A DNA stretch of 16,454 nt from Pseudomonadota bacterium (GCA_023396465.1 JAEWWF010000407.1:1-16454), one strand, 5' to 3'. Counted from the stretch's first letter, positions 1 to 7,368 are shown. Numbers and translations are program-made. The notes: generated from the letters alone by a model not told the origin.

Positions 1-268
1 GCTCATGACCGATGACCTGTCCATGAAGGCGCTCACCGGCCGTTTCCAGGACCGCGCCGCCCATAGTCTGGCGGCGGGCTGCGACCTGGTGCTCCACTGC
101 AACGGCGCCATGGACGAGATGACCGCCGTCGCCGAGGGCTGCCGGCCGCTGGATGCGGCGGCGCAGGTGCGGGCGGCGCGGCTCGCCACCTTCCGGGCGC
201 AGCGGCTGGCGCGGCTGGACGTGGCGCGGACGCGGCACGACCTGGACCGCCTGCTGCGGGCCGCCTGA
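1..268 (+). CDS. nagZ: Beta-N-acetylhexosaminidase NagZ, C-terminal fragment (5' end outside window)
   Basis: Only the last ~88 codons are in the window; the frame is open to the left edge, so the ATG at 5 is internal. The visible protein has the glycoside hydrolase family 3 NagZ tail: a DDLSM motif at the start, then AGCDLVLHCNG, then a helical tail rich in Ala and Arg. NagZ is a cytoplasmic enzyme that removes N-acetylglucosamine from anhydro-muropeptides during peptidoglycan recycling. The catalytic His/Asp dyad lies upstream and cannot be checked. The TGA at 266-268 is only 2 bp before the next gene, implying one operon with the M50 peptidase, scpA and scpB. The DDLSM and CDLVLHCNG signatures make the family call firm. 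Confidence 0.9.
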   Translation, partial: LMTDDLSMKALTGRFQDRAAHSLAAGCDLVLHCNGAMDEMTAVAEGCRPLDAAAQVRAARLATFRAQRLARLDVARTRHDLDRLLRAA

Positions 269-270
269 CC

Positions 271-972
271 ATGGGCGACCTGCTGGACGATCCCTTCGGC
301 TGGGTGGCGGTCGCCTCCACCTGGGTGCTGCCGGTGCTGCTGGCCGTCACCTTCCACGAGGCGGCGCACGGCTGGGTGGCCGACAAGCTGGGCGACCCGA
401 CGGCGCGGCTGGCCGGGCGCATCTCGGCCAATCCGCTGCGCCATGTGGACCCTTTCGGCACGGTGATCCTGCCGGCGCTGCTGCTGTTGCTGCGGGCGCC
501 GTTCCTGTTCGGCTGGGCCAAGCCGGTGCCGGTGGACTTCCGCAACCTGCGCAACCCGCGCCGCGACATGGTGCTGGTGGCGGCGGCGGGACCGGGCTCC
601 AACCTCATCATGGCGGCCATCGCCACCGGCCTCATCTACACCGTGCCGCTGATGCCGCAGGTGGCGGCGCAATGGTGGTATCTGAACCTTGCCAACGCCA
701 TCACCCTCAACCTGATCCTGATGGTGTTCAACCTGATCCCGCTGCCACCGCTGGACGGCGGCCGCATCGCCGTTGGCCTGCTGCCGCGCAGCCTCGCCAT
801 GCCCTTGGCACGGCTGGAGCGTTTCGGCATGCTCATCCTGGTGGGGCTGCTGTTCCTACTGCCGCTGGTCGGCGGGCAGATCGGCTATGACCTCAACGTG
901 CTGTCGTGGATCGTGGGTGTGCCGGTGCAGGTGCTGACCGGTGTGCTGGTCAGCCTGTTCGGACTGAATTAG
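271..972 (+). CDS. Site-2 protease family (M50) integral membrane metallopeptidase
   Basis: 233 aa, strongly hydrophobic, with about five to six membrane segments (roughly 15-30, 62-80, 100-125, 140-158, 183-200 and 212-230). The zinc-binding HExxH is visible as HEAAH at residues 29-33, inside the first membrane segment. The second metal motif, N-x-I-P-L-P-P-L-D-G-G, is at 154-164 with Asp162 as the expected ligand. AAAGPGSN at 104-111 is also a family hallmark. All catalytic elements are present and no PDZ domain is visible, so this is the small, compact S2P type rather than an RseP. Members cut transmembrane substrates within the bilayer; the substrate here is unknown. The ATG is 2 bp after nagZ and the stop is 9 bp before scpA, so it is probably co-transcribed with both. 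Confidence 0.88.
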   Translation: MGDLLDDPFGWVAVASTWVLPVLLAVTFHEAAHGWVADKLGDPTARLAGRISANPLRHVDPFGTVILPALLLLLRAPFLFGWAKPVPVDFRNLRNPRRDMVLVAAAGPGSNLIMAAIATGLIYTVPLMPQVAAQWWYLNLANAITLNLILMVFNLIPLPPLDGGRIAVGLLPRSLAMPLARLERFGMLILVGLLFLLPLVGGQIGYDLNVLSWIVGVPVQVLTGVLVSLFGLN

Positions 973-981
973 GGCCCGCCA

Positions 982-1821
982 ATGGCCGACGAGGTGCCCT
1001 TCGAGGAAGATCCGCCGCGTCGGATCGGCAACGCCGCCGCCATTGCCGAGGAGGCGGCGGATGGCGATGGGCTGTCCGCGCTGATGCTGGAGCTGGACGG
1101 CTTCGAGGGGCCCATCGACCTGCTGCTGACGCTCGCCCGCGACCAGAAGGTCGATCTGCTCAACATCTCCATCCTGGCGCTGGCTGAGCAATACTTGGCC
1201 TTTATCCAGGTGGCGCGCGAGCATCATCTCGAACTGGCGGCGGACTATCTGGTGATGGCGGCGTGGCTGGCCTACCTCAAGTCGCGCCTGTTGCTGCCGC
1301 CGGAGCAGAACGACGAGGAACCCTCCGGCGAGGAACTGGCCGCCGCCCTGCAATTTCAGTTGCTCCGCCTGGAAGCCATGCAGGAGGCGGGGGAACGGCT
1401 GATGGAACAGCCCCGCCTCGGTCATCGACGGTTCGTCCGGGGGGTGCCGGAGGACGTGGCCGGCGTGGCTCGCTCGGTTTATGACATCACCCTTTACGAT
1501 CTGCTGCGGGCCTATGCCGACCACAAGAAGCGCACCACCCGCGTCGAGTTCGAGATCGAGCCGCTGACCCTGTATTCGGTCGACGACGCCATCAAGCGCC
1601 TGGAGGCCATGCTGGGGGCTATCCCCGATTGGAGCGCCCTGGCCGAGTTCCTGCCCACCGGCATCGGCGAACCGCTGATGCGCCGCTCCGCCCTGTGCGC
1701 CCACTTCATCGCGACGCTGGAGCTGTGCAAGCAGGGCAAGCTGGAGGTGCGCCAGGACGGCGGCTTCTATTCCCCCATCCGTATCCGCCCGCCGCGCACG
1801 CCGCGCATCGAGGAGGCCTGA
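982..1821 (+). CDS. scpA: Segregation and condensation protein ScpA
   Basis: 279 aa, close to the usual 250-280. ScpA is the kleisin subunit that bridges the SMC ATPase heads and, with ScpB, forms bacterial condensin on the nucleoid. The diagnostic N-terminal motif GFEGPIDLLL is at residues 40-49, followed by DQKVDLLNISILALAEQYL. The middle has the conserved DYLVMAAWLAYLKSRLLLP stretch and an acidic linker (NDEEPSGEE). The C-terminal winged helix (about 200-265) ends in a basic Arg/Pro-rich tail. The ~35 residues before the motif are acidic and poorly conserved in this family. The start at 982 follows the M50 gene by 9 bp with only a weak ribosome site; no in-frame downstream ATG would keep a full N-terminal domain. 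Confidence 0.96.
   Translation: MADEVPFEEDPPRRIGNAAAIAEEAADGDGLSALMLELDGFEGPIDLLLTLARDQKVDLLNISILALAEQYLAFIQVAREHHLELAADYLVMAAWLAYLKSRLLLPPEQNDEEPSGEELAAALQFQLLRLEAMQEAGERLMEQPRLGHRRFVRGVPEDVAGVARSVYDITLYDLLRAYADHKKRTTRVEFEIEPLTLYSVDDAIKRLEAMLGAIPDWSALAEFLPTGIGEPLMRRSALCAHFIATLELCKQGKLEVRQDGGFYSPIRIRPPRTPRIEEA
1810..1816 (+). promoter_or_regulatory. Ribosome binding site that fixes the scpB GTG start
   Basis: GAGGAGG lies inside the last codons of scpA, 7 nt before the GTG at 1824. It supports the GTG start and predicts that scpB translation is coupled to scpA. Confidence 0.7.
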
Positions 1822-1823
1822 CC

Positions 1824-2513
1824 GTGGCCGAGGCGCCCGCCGTTCCCGCCGAACCGCTTGAGGCCCGTCAGGGCTCGCTTGATATCGACTTCGACCATGC
1901 CGTGCGCATCGTCGAGGCGTTGATCTTCGCCTCCGCCGAGCCGGTGTCGGTGGAGGGGCTGAAGGAGAAGCTGCCGGTCGCCATCGACATCCGCAAAGTG
2001 CTGGCGACCCTGCAAGACCACTATCGCGGCCGTGGCGTGCAGTTGGTGCAGGCGGGCGGGCATTGGGCCTTCCGCACGGCGCCCGATCTGGCCGAGCGTC
2101 TGAAGGTGGAGACGGTGGAAACCCGCCGCCTGTCGCGGGCGGCCATCGAGACGCTGTCGATCATCGCCTATCATCAGCCGGTGACGCGGGCCGAGATCGA
2201 GGAAATCCGCGGTGTGGCGCTGTCCAAGGGTACCATGGACACGCTGCTGGAAGCCGGCTGGATCCGCCCGCGCGGCCGCCGTGCCACCCCCGGCCGCCCG
2301 CTCACCTGGGGCACCACCGACCGCTTCCTCGACCACTTCGGGCTGGAGAGCCTGAAAGATTTGCCCGGTATCGAGGAACTGAAGGCCGCCGGGCTGCTCG
2401 ACGCCCGCCCGGCCATCGCCGCCTATGGCGCCCGCGCCCGCGACAGCGGCGAACTGGTGGATACCGACGAGCCGGCCGAGGACGAACAACTGGATATCCT
2501 CGGCGACGAGTAG
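1824..2513 (+). CDS. scpB: Segregation and condensation protein ScpB
   Basis: 229 aa from a GTG start. ScpB dimers bind the ScpA linker in the SMC-ScpAB condensin complex. Two winged-helix domains are expected: the first spans about 24-95 (HAVRIVEALIFASAEPVS near its start), the second about 100-175. The family signature LSRAAIETLSIIAYHQPVTR is at 103-122, followed by the EEIRGV element, and GRPLTWGTTDRFLDHFGL is at 157-174. The last ~50 residues are acidic and probably disordered. The GTG was chosen because it has a strong ribosome site and sits 2 bp after the scpA stop. The same frame runs further upstream inside scpA, but that would duplicate scpA coding sequence and is not credible. A 14-bp palindrome starts 2 bp after the stop. 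Confidence 0.95.
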   Translation: MAEAPAVPAEPLEARQGSLDIDFDHAVRIVEALIFASAEPVSVEGLKEKLPVAIDIRKVLATLQDHYRGRGVQLVQAGGHWAFRTAPDLAERLKVETVETRRLSRAAIETLSIIAYHQPVTRAEIEEIRGVALSKGTMDTLLEAGWIRPRGRRATPGRPLTWGTTDRFLDHFGLESLKDLPGIEELKAAGLLDARPAIAAYGARARDSGELVDTDEPAEDEQLDILGDE

Positions 2514-2514
2514 G

Positions 2515-2528
2515 GCAGGGATCCCTGC
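2515..2528. repeat. Perfect 14-bp palindrome just after scpB
   Basis: GCAGGGATCCCTGC is a perfect inverted repeat starting 2 bp after the scpB stop. As RNA it could form a 5-bp stem with a GATC tetraloop. No U-run follows, so it is at best a weak or Rho-dependent end to the nagZ-scpB transcript; an operator is the alternative. Confidence 0.45.
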
Positions 2529-2544
2529 AAGCCGCAGAAACATT

Positions 2545-2579
2545 AAGGTCTTGATATTGAGAATGCCTTGCACCACAGT
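2545..2579 (+). promoter_or_regulatory. Candidate promoter with Fur-box-like dyad upstream of the ABC transporter genes
   Basis: An unusually AT-rich patch in a GC-rich gap. TTGATA at 2551-2556 resembles a -35 element; 17 bp further on, CACAGT at 2574-2579 is a poor -10 (3 of 6 matches). The 19-mer at 2553-2571 matches the classical E. coli Fur box at 12 of 19 positions by eye, with 10 of 12 in its left part. AAGGTCTT (2545-2552) and AATGCCTT (2562-2569) also form an imperfect 8-bp dyad (6 of 8) around it. Iron regulation would fit the downstream transporter type, but this is inference. Confidence 0.3.
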
Positions 2580-2600
2580 GTGACGCGATGAAGGCGTCAC
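2580..2600 (+). other. Short hairpin in the presumed 5' leader of the ABC permease
   Basis: GTGACGC (2580-2586) and GCGTCAC (2594-2600) are perfect 7-bp complementary arms around a 7-nt loop. The hairpin sits about 50 nt before the GTG start. There is no U-tract, so it is not an intrinsic terminator. I recognise no known riboswitch consensus here. Confidence 0.35.
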
Positions 2601-2652
2601 CAGAGGCGTCCGTCTCCGGGAAAGTCGAGGCAGAGGGGTTCGCGGAGCAGTC

Positions 2653-4377
2653 GTGTCGCAAGTGCAGGCAAGCCCTTCGGACTACACCGGGCGGCCGGAA
2701 GCCGCCGTCGCTCCGGTGCGGCTGCGCCGCCGCGACACGGGCAGCCGGTGGTGGACGGTGGCGGTGCTGGTGGTGGCGACGCTCATCGCCCTGCCAGTGC
2801 TGGTGGTCGTGAGCCATGTGCTGATCCCGACCGGCGACGTGTGGAGCCATCTCGCCTCCACCGTCCTCAGCCGTTACGTGTGGAACTCCATCGGTCTGAT
2901 GCTGGGCGTCGGCGCGGGCGTGCTGCTGATCGGCGTCACCACCGCGTGGCTGGTGACCATGTGCCGCTTTCCCGGCGCCCGGATGTTCGAGTGGGCGCTG
3001 CTGCTGCCCATGGCGGTGCCGGCCTATGTGATCGCCTATACCTACACCGGCCTGCTGGACTTCGCCGGCCCGGTGCAGACCGCCCTGCGCGAGGTGTTCG
3101 GCTGGACCAGCCGGCGCGACTACTGGTTCCCGCAGCTGCGGTCGCTGGAAGGCGCTATCATGATGATGAGCCTGGTGCTCTACCCCTACGTCTACATGAT
3201 GGCGCGGGCGGCCTTCCTGGAGCAATCGGTGTGCGCACTGGAGGCCAGCCGGGTGCTGGGCTGCGGGCGGTGGAAGAGCTTCTTCCGCATCGCCTTGCCG
3301 ATGGCACGGCCGGCCATCGTCGCCGGCACCGCCCTGGCGCTGATGGAGACGCTGAACGACTTCGGCACGGTGGCCTATTTCGCCATCGATACCTTCACCA
3401 CCGGCATCTACCGCACCTGGTTCGGCCTCGGCAATCCGGCGGCGGCGGCGCAGCTGGGGGCGGTGCTGATGCTGTTCATCTTCGCCCTGGTGATGATGGA
3501 ACGATGGTCGCGCGGCCGCGCCAGTTATCAGAACATGTCGACCCGCGTTCGTGCCCTGCCGCGCATCCGCCTGACCGGCTGGCGGGCCGCCCTGGCGATC
3601 ACCGCCTGCGCCCTTCCGCTGCTGCTCGGTTTCGTCGTGCCGGCCTGGGTGCTGGGGCAATGGGCGGTGCTGACGTGGGATGACGTGATGGCCGGCGGCC
3701 GGTTTTGGGACCGCGCCGTCAACAGCTTCCTGCTGGCCGGAACGGCTGCCCTGGCGGCGGCGGTGATCGGGGTGCTGCTCGCCTACGGCCAGCGCATGCG
3801 CAAGAGCGTGGTGACTCTGGCGGCGGTGCGGGTGGCGAGCCTCGGTTACGCGGTGCCGGGATCGGTGATCGCCGTCGGCGTGCTGGTGCCGCTGACCACC
3901 TTCGACAATGCCCTGGACGCCTGGATGACCTCCGTCTTCGGTGTCGGCACCGGCCTGCTGCTGACCGGCACCGCCACGGCGCTGGTCTATGCCTATCTGG
4001 TACGGTTCCTGGCGGTGTCCTACAACGCCGTCGAAGCCTCGCTCGGCAAGGTGACGCGCAACCTGGAAGGGGCGTCGCGCACCCTTGGCCATGGGCCGTT
4101 TGCCACCCTCGGCCGGGTGCATCTGCCGATCATCCGCGGCAGCATCCTCACCGGCGCCCTGCTGGTCTTCGTCGATGTGATGAAGGAACTGCCGGCGACG
4201 CTGATCATGCGTCCGTTCAACTTCGACACCCTGGCGGTCCGCACCTACGAACTGGCTTCCGACGAGCGCTTGCAGGAGGCGGCGCCGGCGGCACTGGCCA
4301 TTGTTGCGGTCGGCGTGGTGCCAGTGATACTGCTCAGCCTCGCCATCGCCCGCTCGCGCCCCGGCAGCGCCCGCTAG
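2653..4377 (+). CDS. Iron(III)-type ABC transporter permease, two fused membrane domains (FbpB/SfuB-like)
   Basis: 574 aa, the usual size for the fused two-domain permeases of the ferric-iron uptake family. A ~33-residue cytoplasmic N-terminus precedes about 12 membrane segments. There are two copies of the ATPase-contacting EAA loop: EASRVLGCGRWKSFFRIALP at 197-216 and a second around 472-492 (GASRTLGHGPFATLGRVHLP). Family hallmarks include the DYWFPQLRS segment at 156-164 and KELPATLIMRPFNFDTLAVR at 511-530. The gene starts with GTG; GGAG at 2644-2647 is 5 nt upstream. The ATPase gene follows 45 bp later. No periplasmic binding protein gene is nearby, so the substrate is inferred from family only; ferric iron is most likely, thiamine or another small ligand possible. 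Confidence 0.88.
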   Translation: MSQVQASPSDYTGRPEAAVAPVRLRRRDTGSRWWTVAVLVVATLIALPVLVVVSHVLIPTGDVWSHLASTVLSRYVWNSIGLMLGVGAGVLLIGVTTAWLVTMCRFPGARMFEWALLLPMAVPAYVIAYTYTGLLDFAGPVQTALREVFGWTSRRDYWFPQLRSLEGAIMMMSLVLYPYVYMMARAAFLEQSVCALEASRVLGCGRWKSFFRIALPMARPAIVAGTALALMETLNDFGTVAYFAIDTFTTGIYRTWFGLGNPAAAAQLGAVLMLFIFALVMMERWSRGRASYQNMSTRVRALPRIRLTGWRAALAITACALPLLLGFVVPAWVLGQWAVLTWDDVMAGGRFWDRAVNSFLLAGTAALAAAVIGVLLAYGQRMRKSVVTLAAVRVASLGYAVPGSVIAVGVLVPLTTFDNALDAWMTSVFGVGTGLLLTGTATALVYAYLVRFLAVSYNAVEASLGKVTRNLEGASRTLGHGPFATLGRVHLPIIRGSILTGALLVFVDVMKELPATLIMRPFNFDTLAVRTYELASDERLQEAAPAALAIVAVGVVPVILLSLAIARSRPGSAR

Positions 4378-4422
4378 GCCGATCCGCAGCCGCCGCCGTA
4401 AGACCGTGAAGGAACCTTGCCC

Positions 4423-5541
4423 ATGAGGATCGACCCCATCCGCCCGGTGTCGCTGCGCGGCGAGGTCGATCCCGACCGGGCGGGCCTTGTCCTCGATCAT
4501 GTCAGCCATGCTTACGACGGCACGCCGGTGGTCGATGACGTATCCCTGACCGTGGGGGCGGGGGAACTGCTGTGTCTGCTCGGGCCGTCCGGCTGCGGCA
4601 AGACCACCACCCTGCGCATCGCCGCCGGGCTGGAGGCACCGACCGCGGGCGAGGTTCGCGTGGCCGGCGCGGTGGTGGCCGACAGCCGCCAGTTCGTGCC
4701 GCCGGAGCGTCGCAACGTCGGCTTCCTGTTCCAGGACTACGCCCTGTTTCCCCATCTTTCGGTGGAGGAGAACGTCGTCTTCGGGCTTGACGGCATGTCC
4801 CGCCAAAAAAGGCAGGAAAGGGCGCTGGCGGTCCTTTCGCAGGTCGGCATGACCAACTATATCCACGCCTATCCGCATACCCTGTCGGGCGGTCAGCAGC
4901 AGCGGGTCGGGTTGGCTCGGGCCCTGGCGCCGGAACCCAAGCTGATGCTGCTCGACGAACCGTTTTCCGGCCTCGACCGCCGGCTGCGCGATCAGGTGCG
5001 CGATGAGACCCTGCATGTGCTGAAGGCGGCCGGGGTGGCGACCGTGATGGTCACCCACGATCCCGAGGAGGCCATGTTCATGGCTGACTGGATCGCCCTG
5101 ATGAACGGCGGGCGCATCGTCCAGATGGGGTCTCCGGTGGAATTGTACTGCCACCCGAGAACAGCCTTCGCGGCCCGTTTCTTCGGGGAAGTGAACGAGT
5201 TTCCGGCCCGCGTGGTCGGCGATCGGGTGGCGACGCCGCTCGGTTCTCTGGACCCGCGCGGGCATGCCGATGGCGCCGCCGTCACCGTCATGGTGCGGCC
5301 GGAGGCGCTGGAACTGACGGCCATCGAGGATGGAGGAACCCCGGCGGTGGTTGGCCGGGTGCTTGCCTCGCGCATGCTCGGCCGCACCAGCCTTGTCCAC
5401 CTCCAGGTGGAAACGCCGGACGGGGCGGGGCTGCACCTGCACGCGCGGGTGCCGGGACGCTACCTGCCGCCACCCGACGAGCGGCTGGCGGTCTCCCTCG
5501 ACCGCAGTCTGGCCTTCGTCTACGGGGCGAACGAAGACTGA
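4423..5541 (+). CDS. ABC transporter ATP-binding protein, iron(III)-type (FbpC-like)
   Basis: 372 aa. This subunit hydrolyses ATP to drive import through the preceding permease at the inner membrane. All nucleotide-binding elements are present: Walker A GPSGCGKT at 54-61, Q-loop Gln104, signature LSGGQ at 154-158, Walker B LMLLDEP at 174-180, D-loop SGLD at 182-185 and H-loop His212. A C-terminal TOBE-like regulatory region follows from about 260 to 365 (TVMVRPEALEL near 288-298). The ATG at 4423 is preferred to an in-frame TTG at 4417, because GAAGGA at 4408-4413 is 9 nt from the ATG but only 3 nt from the TTG. The gene is followed 15 bp later by a terminator hairpin, marking the end of the two-gene unit. 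Confidence 0.92.
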   Translation: MRIDPIRPVSLRGEVDPDRAGLVLDHVSHAYDGTPVVDDVSLTVGAGELLCLLGPSGCGKTTTLRIAAGLEAPTAGEVRVAGAVVADSRQFVPPERRNVGFLFQDYALFPHLSVEENVVFGLDGMSRQKRQERALAVLSQVGMTNYIHAYPHTLSGGQQQRVGLARALAPEPKLMLLDEPFSGLDRRLRDQVRDETLHVLKAAGVATVMVTHDPEEAMFMADWIALMNGGRIVQMGSPVELYCHPRTAFAARFFGEVNEFPARVVGDRVATPLGSLDPRGHADGAAVTVMVRPEALELTAIEDGGTPAVVGRVLASRMLGRTSLVHLQVETPDGAGLHLHARVPGRYLPPPDERLAVSLDRSLAFVYGANED

Positions 5542-5556
5542 CATAAATCGGCAACC

Positions 5557-5585
5557 GCCCCGCATGTTGCGATGGGCGGGGCTTT
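5557..5585 (+). terminator. Intrinsic-like terminator after the ABC ATPase gene
   Basis: GCCCCGC (5557-5563) pairs perfectly with GCGGGGC (5576-5582) around a 12-nt loop and is followed by TTTCT. The stem is strong and the U-tract short. It separates the ABC pair from tatA. Confidence 0.6.
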
Positions 5586-5643
5586 CTGCGATGATCCGCG
5601 AACTTTGACGCGGCGCAGACAGTCAGTTTCGGAGAATCTGTCT

Positions 5644-5904
5644 ATGGGTACTTTCAGCATCTGGCACTGGATCATCGTTCTGCTGGTGGTCCTGGTCCTG
5701 TTCGGCGCCGGCAAGATTCCGCGGCTCATGGGGGATGTCGCCAAGGGCGTGAACGCCTTCAAGAAGGGGCTCAAGGACGGTGATGATGGCGATGCCGCCG
5801 GGTCCGATGACCGCAAGGCCATCGAGGGCGGCGCCGCCGGCACCACCTCCACCGCCACCGGCGCGCCGGTGAGCAAGGAGCGCGACGGGGCGGCCCAGGG
5901 CTGA
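5644..5904 (+). CDS. tatA: Twin-arginine translocase subunit TatA
   Basis: 86 aa, typical TatA size. TatA oligomerises at the TatBC receptor to let folded proteins cross the inner membrane. The protein has a short polar N-terminus, one membrane segment at about 5-20, the FG hinge at Phe20-Gly21 in LFGAGKIPRL, and an amphipathic helix at about 24-44. The remaining tail is acidic then Gly/Ala/Thr-rich and probably unstructured. The ATG at 5644 is preferred to upstream in-frame codons because it gives the family-standard N-terminus and has GGAG at 5631-5634, 9 nt away. It is first of the tatA-tatB-tatC unit; TatB follows after 76 bp. The 58 bp between the terminator and the gene hold TTGACG at 5605-5610, but I see no matching -10. 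Confidence 0.95.
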   Translation: MGTFSIWHWIIVLLVVLVLFGAGKIPRLMGDVAKGVNAFKKGLKDGDDGDAAGSDDRKAIEGGAAGTTSTATGAPVSKERDGAAQG

Positions 5905-5980
5905 TCCCATCCGCGTGCGGCGGCGCTGCGGGTGATGCTGGCGCCGCCGACGCCTTCGACCTCTTGCGAAGGTTTCCTTC

Positions 5981-6445
5981 ATGTTCGATCTCGGCTGGGA
6001 TGAACTCGGCCTCATCATCGTGATCGCGGTTCTGTTTCTCGGCCCCAAGGAACTGCCGCACGCCCTGCGCACGCTCGGCCGCTGGGTCCGCCGCATCCGT
6101 GGCATGGCCCGCGAGTTCCAGCGCCACATCGACGACGTGGTGCGCGAGGCGGAACTGGAAGAGGTGCGCGACGGCCTGAAGAAGGCGCGCACCATGGACT
6201 TCGGGCGGGAAATCGAGAAACAGGTGGACCCCACCGGTGATCTCACCCGCGATCTCAACGCCGCCCGCAAGGACCTGGATCTCAACGTCGCGCCGCGCGC
6301 CATGACCCCGGCCGATGCCGGCGTGAACAGCGGCGGTACGACGGCTGATGTCGGGGCCTCCGAAGTGGCCACTCCGGCCGCCGGTCCGGCTCCGGCTCCG
6401 GCGGTCGAGGTGCCCACGGCAGCCTCCGGCGACAAGGGCGCATGA
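5981..6445 (+). CDS. tatB: Twin-arginine translocase subunit TatB
   Basis: 154 aa. TatB partners TatC to recognise twin-arginine signal peptides. The start MFDLGWDELGLI is the TatB N-terminus, with the conserved Glu8 that separates TatB from TatA. A single membrane segment (about 9-20) ends in the Gly21-Pro22 hinge (GPKELP), followed by a long amphipathic, charged helix to about 105. The last ~45 residues are low-complexity, Ala/Pro-rich, ending in GDKGA. GAAGG at 5968-5972 sits 8 nt before the ATG. The stop is 3 bp before tatC, so the two are probably translationally coupled. Confidence 0.95.
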   Translation: MFDLGWDELGLIIVIAVLFLGPKELPHALRTLGRWVRRIRGMAREFQRHIDDVVREAELEEVRDGLKKARTMDFGREIEKQVDPTGDLTRDLNAARKDLDLNVAPRAMTPADAGVNSGGTTADVGASEVATPAAGPAPAPAVEVPTAASGDKGA

Positions 6446-6448
6446 TCG

Positions 6449-7291
6449 ATGGCGGCCACGCACGACAATCCCGAAGAAAACAAGATGCCGCTGATGGAGC
6501 ACCTGCTTGAGTTGCGCAAGCGACTGCTCTATTGCGCCGTCACCTTCATAATCGCCTTTTTCGGCTGCTACTTCGTGGCCGAATACATCTACGGTTTCCT
6601 GGTCCAGCCGCTCGCCGACATCATGCACGAGGTCGGCGGCAGCCAGCGCATGATCTACACGGCGCTGACCGAGGCCTTTTTCACCTACATCAAGGTGGGG
6701 GCCTTCGGTGCGGCGGTGATCGGCTTCCCCATCTTCGCCTGGCAGCTGTGGCGGTTCGTCGCGCCTGGCCTGTATCGGCACGAGAAGAAAGCCTTCCTGC
6801 CGTTCCTGCTGATGAGCCCGGTGTTGTTCGCGGCCGGGGCGGCGTTGGTCTATTACTTCGTCATCCCGATGGCGTGGCGGTTCCTGCTCGGTTTTCAGAC
6901 CGGTGCCGACCAGACCGTGTTGCCAATCGAGTTGGAAGCCAAGGTTGGCGAGTATCTGGCGCTGGTGATGAAGCTGATCCTCGCCTTCGGAATCAGCTTC
7001 CAGCTTCCGGTGGTGCTGACGCTGCTGGCACGGGCAGGGCTGGTCACCAAGGACGGACTGAAGAGCAAGCGGCGCTATGCCATCGTCTGCGTGTTCATCT
7101 TTGCCGCCGTCATCACGCCGCCGGATGTCATCAGCCAGGTCGGGCTTGCCGTTCCGCTCATCGCTCTCTACGAGTTGTCCATCATCACCGTCGGGCTCAT
7201 GCAGCGCAAGCGGGAGGAGGTTCTTGAAGAGGACACCGCCGCCGAACTGGAAGCCGATGGCGTCGAGGAAACCGATTTCAACCAACGGTAA
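6449..7291 (+). CDS. tatC: Twin-arginine translocase subunit TatC
   Basis: 280 aa with six expected membrane segments (about 28-48, 78-98, 115-140, 165-193, 210-226 and 230-250). TatC is the multispanning core of the receptor that binds the RR motif. Signature elements: MPLMEHLLELRKRLL at 13-27, with the conserved Glu17 and Glu21 in the cytoplasmic N-terminal region; TEAFFTYIKVG at 74-84; and FVAPGLYRHEKKAFLPF at 103-119. The C-terminus is a charged, acidic tail after MQRKREE. AAGGG at 6434-6438, inside the end of tatB, is the probable ribosome site. The 77-bp gap to serS shows no convincing terminator. Confidence 0.97.
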   Translation: MAATHDNPEENKMPLMEHLLELRKRLLYCAVTFIIAFFGCYFVAEYIYGFLVQPLADIMHEVGGSQRMIYTALTEAFFTYIKVGAFGAAVIGFPIFAWQLWRFVAPGLYRHEKKAFLPFLLMSPVLFAAGAALVYYFVIPMAWRFLLGFQTGADQTVLPIELEAKVGEYLALVMKLILAFGISFQLPVVLTLLARAGLVTKDGLKSKRRYAIVCVFIFAAVITPPDVISQVGLAVPLIALYELSIITVGLMQRKREEVLEEDTAAELEADGVEETDFNQR

Positions 7292-7368
7292 GGTCCGGGC
7301 GTCGTCTGGCGGCGCCTCTACCTTTTCCGTCAGATCATTGATTTCATTTACGAAAGACCGGAGCGCTC

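Noticed and set aside
2514..2652. A thiamine (TPP) riboswitch upstream of the permease, which would point to a thiamine transporter.
   Set aside because: The conserved TPP sequence elements are not visible.
2588..2812. A small open frame with an ATG in the gap before the ABC permease.
   Set aside because: It runs out of frame into the permease, has no recognisable domain, and its ATG lies in the loop of the leader hairpin.
4417..4425. TTG at 4417 as the start of the ABC ATPase.
   Set aside because: It would be only 3 nt from the ribosome site; the ATG at 4423 has normal spacing.
2302..5565. A 1087-codon open frame on the minus strand across scpB, the ABC permease and the ATPase.
   Set aside because: It is antisense to three well-supported genes, is rich in His, Arg, Gln and Gly with no recognisable domain, and arises from high GC at third codon positions.
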